This document shows positions 1 through 8,214 of a stretch of DNA of 64,000 nucleotides, piece by piece. The position numbers and the translations under genes are program-made. Origin of the DNA: Acetothermia bacterium UBA3571 (GTDB lineage: Bacteria; Bipolaricaulota; Bipolaricaulia; Bipolaricaulales; Bipolaricaulaceae); the NCBI GenBank assembly GCA_002375995.1, contig DFNI01000019.1, positions 1 to 64,000 on the forward strand, in the 5' to 3' direction. Under the pieces are notes generated by a model. That model made no database searches. It worked only from the letters and a program-made list of their open reading frames with translations, and was not told the DNA's origin. Every line of letters starts with the position of its first letter. Position 1 is the first letter of the stretch.

Positions 1-57
1 GGACGAACACCGGCCGAGGTCTTCTGGGGCGTGGCCGGACGATCAAAGGAGGGATGA
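1..57 (+). pseudogene. C-terminal tail of a DDE transposase (IS481/IS3-like), cut by window edge
   Basis: The first 18 codons of frame 1 read GRTPAEVFWGVAGRSKEG and end at a TGA at 55-57. GRTPAEV near a C-terminus is typical of rve-type transposases of the IS3/IS481 kind. The rest lies upstream of the window, so I cannot say whether that transposase is intact. The tail is followed within 30 bases by what looks like the right end of the element, inside another transposase gene. Confidence 0.5.
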
Positions 58-85
58 GGTGTTAACACCATTCCGAAACCGGACA
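58..85. mobile_element. Putative right end of the upstream insertion sequence
   Basis: Bases 81-85 end in GGACA. Read on the minus strand the end begins TGTCCGGTTTCGGAATGG, so it would be a 5'-TG...CA-3' terminus as in IS3/IS481-like elements. It lies 28 bases after the transposase stop, and directly beyond it the minus-strand IS1634-like reading frame resumes, which places an insertion junction near 85/86. The left end is outside the window, so the inverted-repeat match cannot be checked here. Confidence 0.4.
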
Positions 86-389
86 AACTCGTAGCCCCGT
101 GCCCCCAAGTACCTTGCCAACAACTCCCCTAGGCCCAGCTCCTCCCACAGCCTCTTGAACACCAGCACCGGCCCGTACTCCTTGGCCGCATGTACGAACA
201 GGTCCCGGGCCACATCCAATACCTGGGTCCGGCGAGCGTAGCGAGCCAGCCCCTCCACCAGGGAATCGATGGCCCCTTCACGCTGGAGCTCGTCCAGCCG
301 GCCCAAATAGGCCACCACCTTCTGGCGGGGCTTCCCATTCACGCGCACGCCTCGTCCTTGTTGCGGAACCGTTTCACCCGGATGTACAT
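86..389 (-). pseudogene. IS1634-family transposase remnant, frameshifted and truncated
   Basis: The start MYIRVKRFRNKDE (ATG at 389) and the next block GKPRQKVVAYLGRLDEL are hallmarks of IS1634-family transposases, but they lie in different frames, so the N-terminus carries a frameshift and has lost about 20 residues. The frame then continues to LARYLGARGYEF and stops matching at about base 86, where another element appears inserted. Intact members are about 450-550 residues; only about 95 remain. The gene is dead. Confidence 0.65.
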
Positions 390-408
390 GACACAACAAC
401 CTTGGCAA

Positions 409-749
409 ATTCCTTCAGATCAATAGGCACTACAATTTCCGTTGGCGAACATCCGCGCTCCCATCTCTTGGGCATTTCAGGTCGTCACGAGGCTCAAATC
501 CCGAGGCTGGGTGTCAAAGTTGGGGCAATCGAACGCGGGCAAAGGGGTTCGGGGTCTACCATAGGATTTTGTGAGGGGACGCGTGGAACAGGTTGTGGTA
601 GTATGGGTTTGAGGCGGGGGTGTAGCTCTTGGGGTCTGCGGCTTTGTCTGCTTGACCTGAAATGCTGCCCCCGCCTCCTTCCCTATCCAGTCGGTGTTTA
701 CAAGGAGATGCCGTGACGGGTAACGAGTGAAGGGTGAGGGAGGGGAGGC
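409..749. other. Gene-free stretch with one long-range inverted repeat
   Basis: I see no convincing gene here; the open frames lack family motifs. Bases 611-620 (GAGGCGGGGG) pair perfectly with 668-677 (CCCCCGCCTC) across 47 bases, so a structured RNA or a protein site is possible. The match to SRP RNA or tmRNA is not good enough to call either. A diverged copy of the ACGCGT-type repeat begins at 713. Confidence 0.4.
713..740. repeat. Diverged copy of the dispersed ACGCGT-type repeat
   Basis: Begins GTGACGGGTAACGAGTGA and continues AGGGTGAGGG. Its complement resembles the CCCTTCACGCGTCACC segment near 63821. The central ACGCGT has decayed. It lies just past the trmB stop codon, the same position relative to genes as several better copies in the window. 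Confidence 0.4.
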
Positions 750-1691
750 TTAAATATTCCCCTCTTTTTGTAGATGCTCGGCTACGGCATAGACGGCTCG
801 CTTGACCGCGGGGGTTCTGAAGGGGACGGTGGCGGAATCGAGCTGGACGATCCACCCTTTGCGGTCCTTGGACACAGAAATGAAGAAATGCTGCGAAAAA
901 TCCCCGTCGGTGGCGAACGCCCGGAGCAGGACCTCATCGCCCACTGGGGCAACGAAGGCCTCCTTGACCACGAACGCCCCCCGGGGCCAGACCTCCTTCA
1001 GGCCCACGACCACTTTCGGAATATCCTCCTTGTCCAACGCGGTTTTCAGGCGTACATGGGGCATCCTTCCCTCCGCGATCCGCTCTATTTTCGCCGGAGC
1101 TGCCTTCTCGGCCACGAGCCGGTAGATGGCACGCCCCTGGCTTCGCCACTTGCGTTCGTAGCGGGTACGGGGCTCTCCTTGTATCTCGCGGGGACCCTGG
1201 ACGTCGAAGCAGCCCGTGGCCTCGAGGTTCCCCTTGGCCTCCTCGGCGAAAAAGAGCGCGTCGGTGGTGAGCTCGAAGGCCCCGCCGGGCTCGAGCACCG
1301 CCGCCAATGTCCGGGCGAACTCCTCGTTCACCAACCGGCGTTCGGCGTGGCGCGCCTTGGGCCAGGGGCAGGGGAAGTTCACGATCACCCGGCGTACCGA
1401 GGCGTCGGGGAAAAGCTCCCGGAGGCCGAAGCGACCGTCCAACCGAACCATCCGCACGTTGGTGAGTCCGGCGGCGTGGAACTTCCGCGCGGCCTTCTCG
1501 ATACACGTGAGGGTGAGCTCGAACCCCACGTAGTTATTTTCCGGGTGTCGCGAGGCCACTTCAGCGAGGAACTCCCCGTTTCCGAAGCCGATCTCCACTT
1601 CAAGCGGCGCTTCCCGCCCGAACACCCACCGCCAATCCGGGGGCAGGGTCGCGAAAAGCCGTGGTTCCACCAGGTATTTGGAAATCAACAT
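750..1691 (-). CDS. trmB: tRNA (guanine-N7-)-methyltransferase with C-terminal extension
   Basis: Transfers a methyl group from S-adenosylmethionine to N7 of G46 in the variable loop of tRNA. The protein has 313 residues from ATG 1691. EIGFGNGEFL near residue 30 is the SAM-binding loop, followed by NYVGFEL, the FPCPWPKARH block near residue 110 and the TRYERKW substrate block. About 110 residues follow the methyltransferase core, an extension also known in Aquifex-type TrmB. One oddity: the family's FPDPWPK motif reads FPCPWPK, so the Asp often considered catalytic is Cys; the codon is TGC. An upstream in-frame start at 1790 would overlap the PIN gene and is unlikely. Confidence 0.85.
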   Translation of the reverse strand: MLISKYLVEPRLFATLPPDWRWVFGREAPLEVEIGFGNGEFLAEVASRHPENNYVGFELTLTCIEKAARKFHAAGLTNVRMVRLDGRFGLRELFPDASVRRVIVNFPCPWPKARHAERRLVNEEFARTLAAVLEPGGAFELTTDALFFAEEAKGNLEATGCFDVQGPREIQGEPRTRYERKWRSQGRAIYRLVAEKAAPAKIERIAEGRMPHVRLKTALDKEDIPKVVVGLKEVWPRGAFVVKEAFVAPVGDEVLLRAFATDGDFSQHFFISVSKDRKGWIVQLDSATVPFRTPAVKRAVYAVAEHLQKEGNI

Positions 1692-1725
1692 GTGCGTCTT
1701 CTTGCCACTGTAGAATGTCGCTCGT

Positions 1726-2148
1726 TCAAGGGATGACCTCGAACGACCTTTCCCGTCCCTTTCCGAACCGGTAGACGCGGAAACGGTCATCGAACGTGAA
1801 GGCCCTGGTGACGCCCAAGCGCTCCATCACGGCGAAGCTCGTGGCATCCACTAAGGAAAAGCCCTGGTCCGGGAACGCGGCCATGATCTGCCGGGTCGTG
1901 CGGAGATCCGCGGATCCTACGGGTATCAATTCCACTATTCCGGAAAACAACGCGTCCCAGAACTTGAGGGCGGCTTCCCGGCCGAGGCGGTGGGAGATGA
2001 GGAACCAACATTCGAGGAGCACGTGATCGGTGGTCAAGAGCCGTGCTTGCTCCACCAGCTTCTCATAGGCGCGCACGGCGCTGCGATGGAGGCGGTCGCT
2101 TCTGTCGGCCAAGGCATAAAAGGCCGAGGTATCAACGAAGACCCGCAT
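1726..2148 (-). CDS. PIN-domain toxin (VapC-like ribonuclease)
   Basis: A 140-residue protein starting MRVFVDTSAFYALADRSD. VDTSAFYAL carries the first acidic residue of the PIN active site, LLECW the second, and FSLVDATSFAVMERLG plus AFTFDDRF the remaining acidic pair (D..D). PIN toxins are Mg-dependent endoribonucleases that cut tRNA or mRNA when their antitoxin is lost. Its start overlaps the end of the ribbon-helix-helix gene by 17 bases, the usual coupling of antitoxin then toxin. A longer frame back to 2241 lies inside the antitoxin and was rejected. Confidence 0.85.
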   Translation of the reverse strand: MRVFVDTSAFYALADRSDRLHRSAVRAYEKLVEQARLLTTDHVLLECWFLISHRLGREAALKFWDALFSGIVELIPVGSADLRTTRQIMAAFPDQGFSLVDATSFAVMERLGVTRAFTFDDRFRVYRFGKGRERSFEVIP

Positions 2149-2383
2149 CGTCGGCGAGGGCCTCAGCGAGGTGCCGGTCGTGGTCCCGCGAAACATTCCC
2201 CGCTCCGCTTTCGCCGAGTCCCACAATGGCGAAGAAGTCATCGCGGGAAAGTTCCCGCCGCAGGTAATCCCGGGCGATCCGACGTAAAAGCTCCGCCAAT
2301 GAGATCCCCTCTTCCCGGGCCTTCTCCTTGAGGATCCGGTGCAACTCGGGGTCGAGGTAGATTTGCGTCCGTACCTTCCTCAT
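2132..2383 (-). CDS. Ribbon-helix-helix antitoxin of the PIN toxin
   Basis: An 83-residue protein beginning MRKVRTQIYLDPELHRILKE: a beta strand (RTQIYLD) followed by two helices (ELHRILKEKAREEG and SLAELLRRIARDYL), the RHH DNA-binding fold. The C-terminal third is acidic and likely wraps the toxin. ATG 2383 lies only 8 bases after the -10 box of a good promoter (2392-2420), so the mRNA is probably leaderless. RHH antitoxins normally repress their own promoter together with the toxin. Confidence 0.8.
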   Translation of the reverse strand: MRKVRTQIYLDPELHRILKEKAREEGISLAELLRRIARDYLRRELSRDDFFAIVGLGESGAGNVSRDHDRHLAEALADDAGLR

Positions 2384-2391
2384 TGCGGGCG

Positions 2392-2420
2392 ATTGTAACA
2401 TCATGATGGCGCTGCCACAA
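2392..2420 (-). promoter_or_regulatory. Sigma70-type promoter of the RHH-PIN pair
   Basis: On the minus strand, -35 TTGTGG (2415-2420), a spacer of exactly 17, and -10 TACAAT (2392-2397). The start codon at 2383 follows after 8 bases, so transcription should begin at or next to the ATG. Confidence 0.7.
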
Positions 2421-2484
2421 TGTTGATGGTTGAGAGGAAATGAGGGCAACCCTGGGGGAAGATGCGTTCCTGGGGTTCTGCACA

Positions 2485-2490
2485 TAAAAT
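2485..2490 (+). promoter_or_regulatory. -10 box directly before the M20 peptidase start
   Basis: TAAAAT lies 9 bases before ATG 2500, with no Shine-Dalgarno between them. No clear -35 is visible. The spacing matches other apparent leaderless starts in the window. Confidence 0.5.
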
Positions 2491-2499
2491 GCACTCGCC

Positions 2500-3552
2500 A
2501 TGGGGTGGAATATCGCCGAGATCGCCCTGGAGCTCATGCGGCCCCACACCACCTCGGGGCGGGAATGGCTGATCGAGGATTTCCTGGTGGAAAGGCTCAA
2601 AGAAGCGGGCCTCGAGGTGAGGCTTCAGGAAGTCCCCGGCGTCGGCGATAACGTCATCGCCCATCGGGGAGAGGGAGGATTCCTCATCGTGACCCACACC
2701 GACGTCTACCCCTACCTCACCCCCGAGATCCAGGAGCCGCGGGTGGAAGATGGGATGCTCTTCGGCCGCGGAGCGGTGGACACCAAGGGGCAAATAGCCG
2801 CCCTCCTCGTGGCCCTAAGGGAATCGAAGGGGCCGGTGTGCGTGGCGTTGGTGGTGGACGAGGAGCTCGAGGGCCGGGGGTCCCGGCTCCTGGAGATCCC
2901 CCCCAGCTGCCCCGGGGCGGTGGTGCTGGAGCCCACGGAGCTTTCCGTCTGTACCGCCGAAGGGGGTACCCTGGAGGTCCGGGTGGTCACCCGGGGGAAG
3001 GAGGCCCACGGATCCACCCCATGGGCGGGGGACAACGCCGTGGAGAAGGCGATCCGTCTCTACAACAAGCTCCACTCCGCCTCTTTTCTGCGGCATCGCC
3101 ATCCCCTCTTCCCGCAAGGGGCGTGGATCAACATCGGGAGGATCGAGGGGGGGCATGACGCCATGGTGGTCCCCAGCTCCTGTTCCATGCACCTTGAGAT
3201 CGGGTTCGCCCCGGGGCTCTCGGCCGACGCGGTGGAGGACGAGGTGGAGGAGATACTTTCCGAAGCCGAGACTATGGAGGTCCTGGACTTCTCCCCTCCC
3301 TGGGAGACCCCGGCGGGGGCCGCAGTGATCGCCGCATTAGAGGAAGCGTTTAGGAAAGCCTTAGGGAGGGAACCCCGGCGGGCGGGGATGCCTTCTTGGA
3401 CCGATGGCGCGAACCTCCACAAAAAGGGGATACCCACGGTGGTCTTCGGGGCGGGAAAACTCGAGGTGGCCCATACCCCGTGGGAGTCGGTGAAGATCGA
3501 GGAGCTCGAGGAGCTTTCCCTTGTGCTGCGGGCATTGATCGACGGCCACTGA
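2500..3552 (+). CDS. M20-family metallopeptidase (ArgE/DapE/CPG2 type)
   Basis: A 350-residue zinc-dependent amidohydrolase that removes an acyl or amino-acid group from a substrate such as an acetylated amino acid or a dipeptide. Seen in order: VTHTDVYP (metal-binding His-x-Asp) near 67, GRGAVDTKG (bridging Asp) near 90, DEELEGRGS (catalytic and metal Glu pair) near 120, a dimerisation-domain insert from about 155, and a C-terminal HTPWESV metal His. The narrower substrate (acetylornithine, succinyl-diaminopimelate, acetyl-lysine) cannot be read from the sequence. It stands alone between the toxin-antitoxin pair and the bioY remnant. Confidence 0.8.
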   Translation: MGWNIAEIALELMRPHTTSGREWLIEDFLVERLKEAGLEVRLQEVPGVGDNVIAHRGEGGFLIVTHTDVYPYLTPEIQEPRVEDGMLFGRGAVDTKGQIAALLVALRESKGPVCVALVVDEELEGRGSRLLEIPPSCPGAVVLEPTELSVCTAEGGTLEVRVVTRGKEAHGSTPWAGDNAVEKAIRLYNKLHSASFLRHRHPLFPQGAWINIGRIEGGHDAMVVPSSCSMHLEIGFAPGLSADAVEDEVEEILSEAETMEVLDFSPPWETPAGAAVIAALEEAFRKALGREPRRAGMPSWTDGANLHKKGIPTVVFGAGKLEVAHTPWESVKIEELEELSLVLRALIDGH

Positions 3553-3609
3553 ACCGAGAGTGACGAGGCGGCGCGTGCATAGCCGCTGATTATATTTAGG
3601 CCCGCTTCG

Positions 3610-4169
3610 GCACGGGCGCGTGTCAAAGCGGCATACGACGCGACGTTGGTCCTTGTGGGCAGCCTCTTCGTCGCCCTCATGGCCCGGATTTCTATCCCCC
3701 TTCCCTTCAGCCCCGTCCCCAACACGGGCCAAACCCTGGCAGTGCTTTTGGCCGGTGCTCTACTGGGGAACGCCCGGGGGGCACTGAGTTTGGGACTGTA
3801 CCTTTTCTGGGGGTTCCTAGTACTCCCGGTCTTCGCGGGGGCACGGAAAGCCTTGCCCGGCTCGCCGGCCCCACCGGAGGTTACCTTGAGGGCTTTATCT
3901 TCGCCGCTTGGATCACGGGGCTCTTGGCCCAGCGTGGGTGGGACCGCTGGGTCCCGACATGACTTTTGGCCATGGCCATCGGGAACGCCGTGATCTACCT
4001 CTTCGGCCTCCCTTGGCTTGCGGCCTTCGTGGGTCTCGATCGGGTAATCCACTTGGGGCTCCTCCCCTTCATTCCCGGGGATGTGGTGAAGCTCCTGCTT
4101 GCGGCCGCGCTCCTTCCCGGGGGCTGGAGGCTGCTCGCCTTGTTTGGACTCGAGGGACGGGGGAAGTAA
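3610..4169 (+). pseudogene. bioY: Decayed bioY, biotin-transporter S component
   Basis: The translated blocks, in order, are those of BioY: PFSPVPNTGQTLAVLLAGALLG, then LFWGFLVLPVFAG, GPTGGYLEGF, GNAVIYLFGLPWLA and PGDVVKLLLAAAL. They cannot be read in one frame. The first part (to about 3835) is in one frame, the rest in another, and a TGA at 3960-3962 interrupts the second frame before LLAMAIGN. I see no clear start codon. Two independent lesions make a pseudogene more likely than one sequencing error. An intact protein would be a membrane S component that binds biotin and works with an ECF energising module. Confidence 0.75.
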
Positions 4170-4205
4170 GGATATGCCCTATATCCTACCGCGCTGCGCC
4201 GTTTC

Positions 4206-5351
4206 TCAGGGGCCTCCCGCGATCCTCTCCTGGGGAAGCAGGAACGCGGCGAAGACGGCGGGGACCAAGGCCGCGGTCACCAGGCCCAGCGCCCGCTCCA
4301 GCCCCCAAAGGTCCCCGAGGTATCCGATCAACGGGGCCATCAGGGCCCCCAAACCCCAGGAAAGGCCGAGCAATACCCCCGACACCGTTCCCTGGTGTTC
4401 AGGAAAGAGCTCCTGAGCATACGCGATGGAGACCGGATTTGAAGCCATAAGGAAAAAACCGGAGATCGCCAGGAGGAAGAGCGACAAGCCCCCTTCAGCG
4501 TGAAGGAAGCTATAGAGGGCGGGGATGGCTAAAAGAAGCGAGATCCCGATGACACGTTTTCGACTCACGCGGTCGGAGAGCCTCCCCGCAGCGACTCCGC
4601 CCACGGCCCCGGATATGGAAAACAAAGCCAGCGCTGCCCCTCCTAGGGAAAGTGAGGCCCCCCTCTCTACCACAAGCACCGCCAGGAAATTGCCGTACGA
4701 CATCCCCACCAATGCCCGAAGGAGGGCGATGGTCCAAAGGAGGGCGAGGGTCCAAAGCTGGGCCCGGGGGAGGGAGAGGAGCCTTTCCCCAGACGCCACA
4801 CCACGGCCCGCGGGAACGAGGATCACTCCAGCGAGCAGCACCGAAAAGGCGGGAATAAGGAGCCAATCCATGTAACCTACACCCACCTTTTCTGCAAACC
4901 AACCGATGAAGAGGGGACCGAGAGCTGCTCCCACCGTGCCCCCGGCGAGAAAGATGGACATGGCATAGCCCCTGGCCCCACCCCCCGAGCCCGCCAAGGC
5001 GGCTCCGGCGGGATGAAATGCCGCGGTCCCCAGGCCCGCCAGGAAGAGGGCGGCTCCCAACGCGAGGTAGCCTGGGAAATGGAAGATGAGGGACATCACC
5101 GTGCAGGTCACAAAGGGCCCCAAAAGGAGGAAGAGCTTATACCCCAACCGATCGGCGAGGTGACCCGCCAGCGGTTGGACGAAGGAAGCCGCTATCATGC
5201 GCAGGGAGCCCAGGGTCCCGGCCAAGGCCAGGGAAAGCCCCATGCGTTCGATAAGGAGCGGCATCAACGCTGAAAGGAAGCCGCCGTAGCCGTCGTTCAA
5301 ACCGTGTAACGCCCCCGCCACCCATGCTACGTGTTTTGTATTCCTTGCCAC
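4206..5351 (-). CDS. MFS transporter, fosmidomycin-resistance (Fsr)-like
   Basis: A 381-residue, very hydrophobic protein with about 12 membrane segments. The loop after TM2 reads GHLADRLGYK and its second-half counterpart GRLSDRVSRKR, the paired MFS signature. FHPAGAALAG in the middle of the first half resembles the FHPEG motif of the Fsr subgroup. It should exchange a small molecule for protons; the substrate is unknown. The start is GTG 5351, 6-8 bases after a TAAATT/GATAAA box. It is a single gene running opposite to the metB block. Confidence 0.75.
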   Translation of the reverse strand: MARNTKHVAWVAGALHGLNDGYGGFLSALMPLLIERMGLSLALAGTLGSLRMIAASFVQPLAGHLADRLGYKLFLLLGPFVTCTVMSLIFHFPGYLALGAALFLAGLGTAAFHPAGAALAGSGGGARGYAMSIFLAGGTVGAALGPLFIGWFAEKVGVGYMDWLLIPAFSVLLAGVILVPAGRGVASGERLLSLPRAQLWTLALLWTIALLRALVGMSYGNFLAVLVVERGASLSLGGAALALFSISGAVGGVAAGRLSDRVSRKRVIGISLLLAIPALYSFLHAEGGLSLFLLAISGFFLMASNPVSIAYAQELFPEHQGTVSGVLLGLSWGLGALMAPLIGYLGDLWGLERALGLVTAALVPAVFAAFLLPQERIAGGP

Positions 5352-5431
5352 GCTGGGAATTTATCCGAAATGCTGCGTTCTCACCACGGACGACCACGAA
5401 ATCTTGCGTGAACGCGGTCGGGATGCGGTGG

Positions 5432-5460
5432 TTGACGGAAAATCGGCGAAGCTGTAGAAT
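5432..5460 (+). promoter_or_regulatory. Promoter of the transsulfuration/aspartate kinase operon
   Basis: TTGACG (5432-5437), 17-base spacer, TAGAAT (5455-5460). It faces the gene at 5615 and leaves an untranslated leader of about 150 bases. Confidence 0.7.
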
Positions 5461-5466
5461 GCTCCC

Positions 5467-5614
5467 CAACATGGGTACCGAAGTGCGGCGCCGATATTTA
5501 ATGCCTGGCGTTCCCGGATCCTAGCCTTAAGGCCGGAAGCACCGGCCGTTTGTCCCCTTTTTAGCTTCAATCCGTGGTTTCACCTCTCAAATCCTTTCCC
5601 CCAAGGAGGTCAAC
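5467..5614 (+). promoter_or_regulatory. Leader with a small hairpin before the transsulfuration gene
   Basis: GGCCGG (5531-5536) and CCGGCC (5542-5547) form a short GC hairpin followed by a U-rich run (GTTTGTCCCCTTTTT), so partial termination is possible. I could not match a SAM riboswitch or T-box. A strong AAGGAGG lies 6 bases before ATG 5615. Confidence 0.35.
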
Positions 5615-6799
5615 ATGTCCTTTAGGGGCCTCTCCACCTTGTCCGTACACGGAGGAGAAGCGAGGAGAAAGCCGGAGAACGTTTTGACCACCCCCATCTA
5701 TCAGACCGCCACCTACCCCTTCTCCCGCATGGCGGAACGGCTGGCCTATAACGAGGGGAAGCTTTCCCGCCTCACCTACGGCAGGTACGGGAACCCCACC
5801 CAGCGGGCGGCGGAGGAGAAGCTGGCGGCCCTGGAGGGTGGAGAGGATGCCCTCCTTTTCGCAAGCGGTATGGCGGCCATCACCACGACCTTCCTGACCT
5901 TCCTCTCCCAAGGGGACCACCTGCTCTTCGTGGACCAGTGTTACTGGCAGACCCGGACCTTCGCCACGGAGCTCCTGCCCCGCCTGGGGGTAGAGGTGGG
6001 GTTCGTCCCCCGGTGGGCCCCGGGGGAGGTGGAGGCGGCGGTCCGGGCCAACACCAAGGTGATCTTCGCCGAGGTGCCCACCAACCCTCACCTCCACGTC
6101 CCTGACCTCCGGGAGCTAGCGGGCGTGGCCCGGGAGTGTGGGGCGGTGTTGATCGTGGACTCCACCATGGCCAGCCCCATCAACCTCCGGCCACTGGAAC
6201 TGGGGGCCGATGTGGTGATCCACTCCGCCACCAAGTACTTGGGGGGGCACAACGATCTCCTCGCCGGGGCAGCCGTAAGTGATGCAGAGACAATAGAAAA
6301 GATCAAGGCCACCCGGGACTACCTCGGGGGGATTCCGGACCCCCACGGGGCCTACCTCCTCATCCGAGGGATCAAAACCCTGGCGGTGCGGGTCAGACAC
6401 CAGAACCAGGCTGCCCAGAGGATCGCCGAGTTCCTGGAGGGGAGGCCGGAGGTGCGGCGGGTCTACTACCCCGGGCTTCCCTCTCACCCACACCATCACA
6501 TCGCCGTAAAGCAGCTTTCGGGGTTCGGCGGGGTGGTGAGCTTCGAGCTCGAGGCCGATGCCGAGACGACGAGCCGTTTCCTCGATGCGCTGAAGCTCCC
6601 CTACATGGCCTCGAGCTTCGGCGGGGTGGAGTCGCTGGTGGAGCAGTCGGCCCTGACCTCCTTCTGCAAGTTCACCCCGAAGGAGCGGGCCGAACTGGGG
6701 ATCGCCGAGTCGCTGGTGCGGCTTTCGGTGGGGCTCGAGGATCCCGAGGACCTGATCGCGGATCTGGCCCAAGCCCTGGAGGAGGCGTTCCGATCATGA
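5615..6799 (+). CDS. Cys/Met-metabolism PLP enzyme (cystathionine gamma-synthase or beta-lyase type)
   Basis: A 394-residue fold-type I PLP enzyme. TYGRYGNPT (residues 49-57) carries the phosphate-binding Tyr-Arg pair; FASGMAAI follows; SATKYLGGHNDLLAG near 200 carries the Lys that holds PLP; RLSVGLEDPEDL is the C-terminal signature. It could join cysteine or sulfide to an activated homoserine, or split cystathionine; sequence alone does not decide. ATG 5615 has a strong AAGGAGG. Its end overlaps the aspartate kinase start by 4 bases (ATGA), so methionine supply is tied to the first pathway enzyme. Confidence 0.8.
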   Translation: MSFRGLSTLSVHGGEARRKPENVLTTPIYQTATYPFSRMAERLAYNEGKLSRLTYGRYGNPTQRAAEEKLAALEGGEDALLFASGMAAITTTFLTFLSQGDHLLFVDQCYWQTRTFATELLPRLGVEVGFVPRWAPGEVEAAVRANTKVIFAEVPTNPHLHVPDLRELAGVARECGAVLIVDSTMASPINLRPLELGADVVIHSATKYLGGHNDLLAGAAVSDAETIEKIKATRDYLGGIPDPHGAYLLIRGIKTLAVRVRHQNQAAQRIAEFLEGRPEVRRVYYPGLPSHPHHHIAVKQLSGFGGVVSFELEADAETTSRFLDALKLPYMASSFGGVESLVEQSALTSFCKFTPKERAELGIAESLVRLSVGLEDPEDLIADLAQALEEAFRS

Positions 6800-8214
6800 G
6801 GGACCTCGTGGTGATGAAGTTCGGCGGGAGCTCGGTGGGAGACGGGGAGCGGATCCGCTGGGTCGCCCGCCTCGTACGTCGGGCCTTGGCCAGCGAGGTG
6901 GGGCGGTGCTGTGTGGTGGTCTCGGCCATGGCCGGGGTGACGGACCTCCTCATCGGGGCTGCCCATGCTGCCTCGCGGCACGAGCTTTCCCGGGCCGAGG
7001 CCGCGGCCCAGGAGCTCCGCGCGCGGCACCTCGCCGCCGCGAGCCTGATTGCGGGGAAGGAGGGGGAGCTCAAAAGGACCATCGAATCTTGGGTGGAACG
7101 GTTCCTTACCATGTGCCGGGCCGTGGACGCCCTGGGGGAGTTGACCCCCCGTACTTTGGACGCCATCGCCGCTACGGGGGAACGGCTTTCGGCGCCCTTA
7201 GTGGCCGCAGCCCTCGAGAGGGAGGGGATCGGTACCCAATCGGTGGACGCCGCCTCGCTCATCGTGACCGACGGTCGCTTCGGCGCTGCCTCTCCCCTCG
7301 TGGATCCCACCTCCGCTCGTTGCCGCGCAGAGCTTCTGCCCTTGCTCGAAGCCGGGGAGGTCCCGGTGGTCACCGGGTTCATCGGTGCCACGGAAGAAGG
7401 GGTCACCACCACCTTGGGCCGGGGGGGAAGCGATTACTCCGCTGCCATCTTGGGGGCGGCTTTAGGTGCGGACGAGATCTGGATCTGGACCGATGTCCCG
7501 GGGGTGATGACCGCGGACCCCAGGGTGGTCCCCGATGCGGTGACCGTGCCCTTCCTCTCCTACGCCGAGGCGGTGGAGTTGGCGCATCTTGGGGCCAAGG
7601 TGATCTACCCCAAAACGGCCCTCCCGGCGGAGGAGGCCGGGATACCCATCCGCATCCGCGATACCTTCCGGCCCGAGGGACCCAGCACCACTATCTGTTC
7701 CCACCCGGAAGGGGCGCCCATGGGGGTGCGGGCGGTGGTGTGCCGCAAGGGCCTGGATCTTCTGCGGCTGGCGGGAAAAGGAGGACCGGGCACGGCGGCC
7801 CGGGCGTTCGCCGCTGCGGCCCAAGCGGGGGCCGAGGCCATCCTGGGGACCCATTCGCCCTTCGAGCAGAACGTGTGCCTCCTCCTCCACCGGGGGGATT
7901 CGGAGCGGGTACGGGCGGCCCTGGATCGCGCCTTCGCCCACGAGCTCGGCTGCGGCAAGGTGAGCCGCATCGAAGTACGAGGAGGGCTGGCGGTGGTGGC
8001 TCCCGTAGGGGAAGGGATCGCGCAAGATCCTAGAATCGTGGCCGAGGCCCTCTTCGCCCTGGATGAACGTGACATCGAGGTCCTGGCCATCGCCCACGGG
8101 GCCTCGCCCCATAGCCTCCCCCTGGTGGTCCGGGAGGAGGTCGCCGACGAGGCGGTGCGGACCCTGCACCATCACTTCAAGCTGGAGGAACTGGTATGCG
8201 CGAAATCAGGGTGA
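6796..8214 (+). CDS. Aspartate kinase 1, with a diverged ACT region
   Basis: Phosphorylates L-aspartate to open the Lys/Met/Thr pathway. The protein has 472 residues. VVMKFGGSSVGDGERI at the N-terminus and TTLGRGGSDYSA near 200 are catalytic motifs, with WTDVPGVMTADPR after them. The two C-terminal ACT domains (from about 310) are degenerate: where the second kinase of this window has GSSEFNIS, this one has GASPHSLP, and the first ACT reads KGLDLLRLAGKGGPGT. Feedback binding may be lost or retuned. It overlaps metB-like by 4 bases and homoserine dehydrogenase by 19. Confidence 0.9.
   Translation: MRDLVVMKFGGSSVGDGERIRWVARLVRRALASEVGRCCVVVSAMAGVTDLLIGAAHAASRHELSRAEAAAQELRARHLAAASLIAGKEGELKRTIESWVERFLTMCRAVDALGELTPRTLDAIAATGERLSAPLVAAALEREGIGTQSVDAASLIVTDGRFGAASPLVDPTSARCRAELLPLLEAGEVPVVTGFIGATEEGVTTTLGRGGSDYSAAILGAALGADEIWIWTDVPGVMTADPRVVPDAVTVPFLSYAEAVELAHLGAKVIYPKTALPAEEAGIPIRIRDTFRPEGPSTTICSHPEGAPMGVRAVVCRKGLDLLRLAGKGGPGTAARAFAAAAQAGAEAILGTHSPFEQNVCLLLHRGDSERVRAALDRAFAHELGCGKVSRIEVRGGLAVVAPVGEGIAQDPRIVAEALFALDERDIEVLAIAHGASPHSLPLVVREEVADEAVRTLHHHFKLEELVCAKSG

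Noticed and set aside
611..677. SRP RNA, tmRNA or tRNA in the gene-free stretch
   Set aside because: The paired GC arms suggested a structured RNA, but the SRP GGAAG-type loop and the tmRNA or tRNA T-loop sequences are missing on both strands.
3957..3970. TGA in bioY read as an amino acid (recoding)
   Set aside because: The same gene also needs a frameshift, and TGA is used as a normal stop in many other genes of the window.
5467..5614. SAM-I riboswitch before the metB-like gene
   Set aside because: The conserved core with its K-turn and pseudoknot sequences could not be found.
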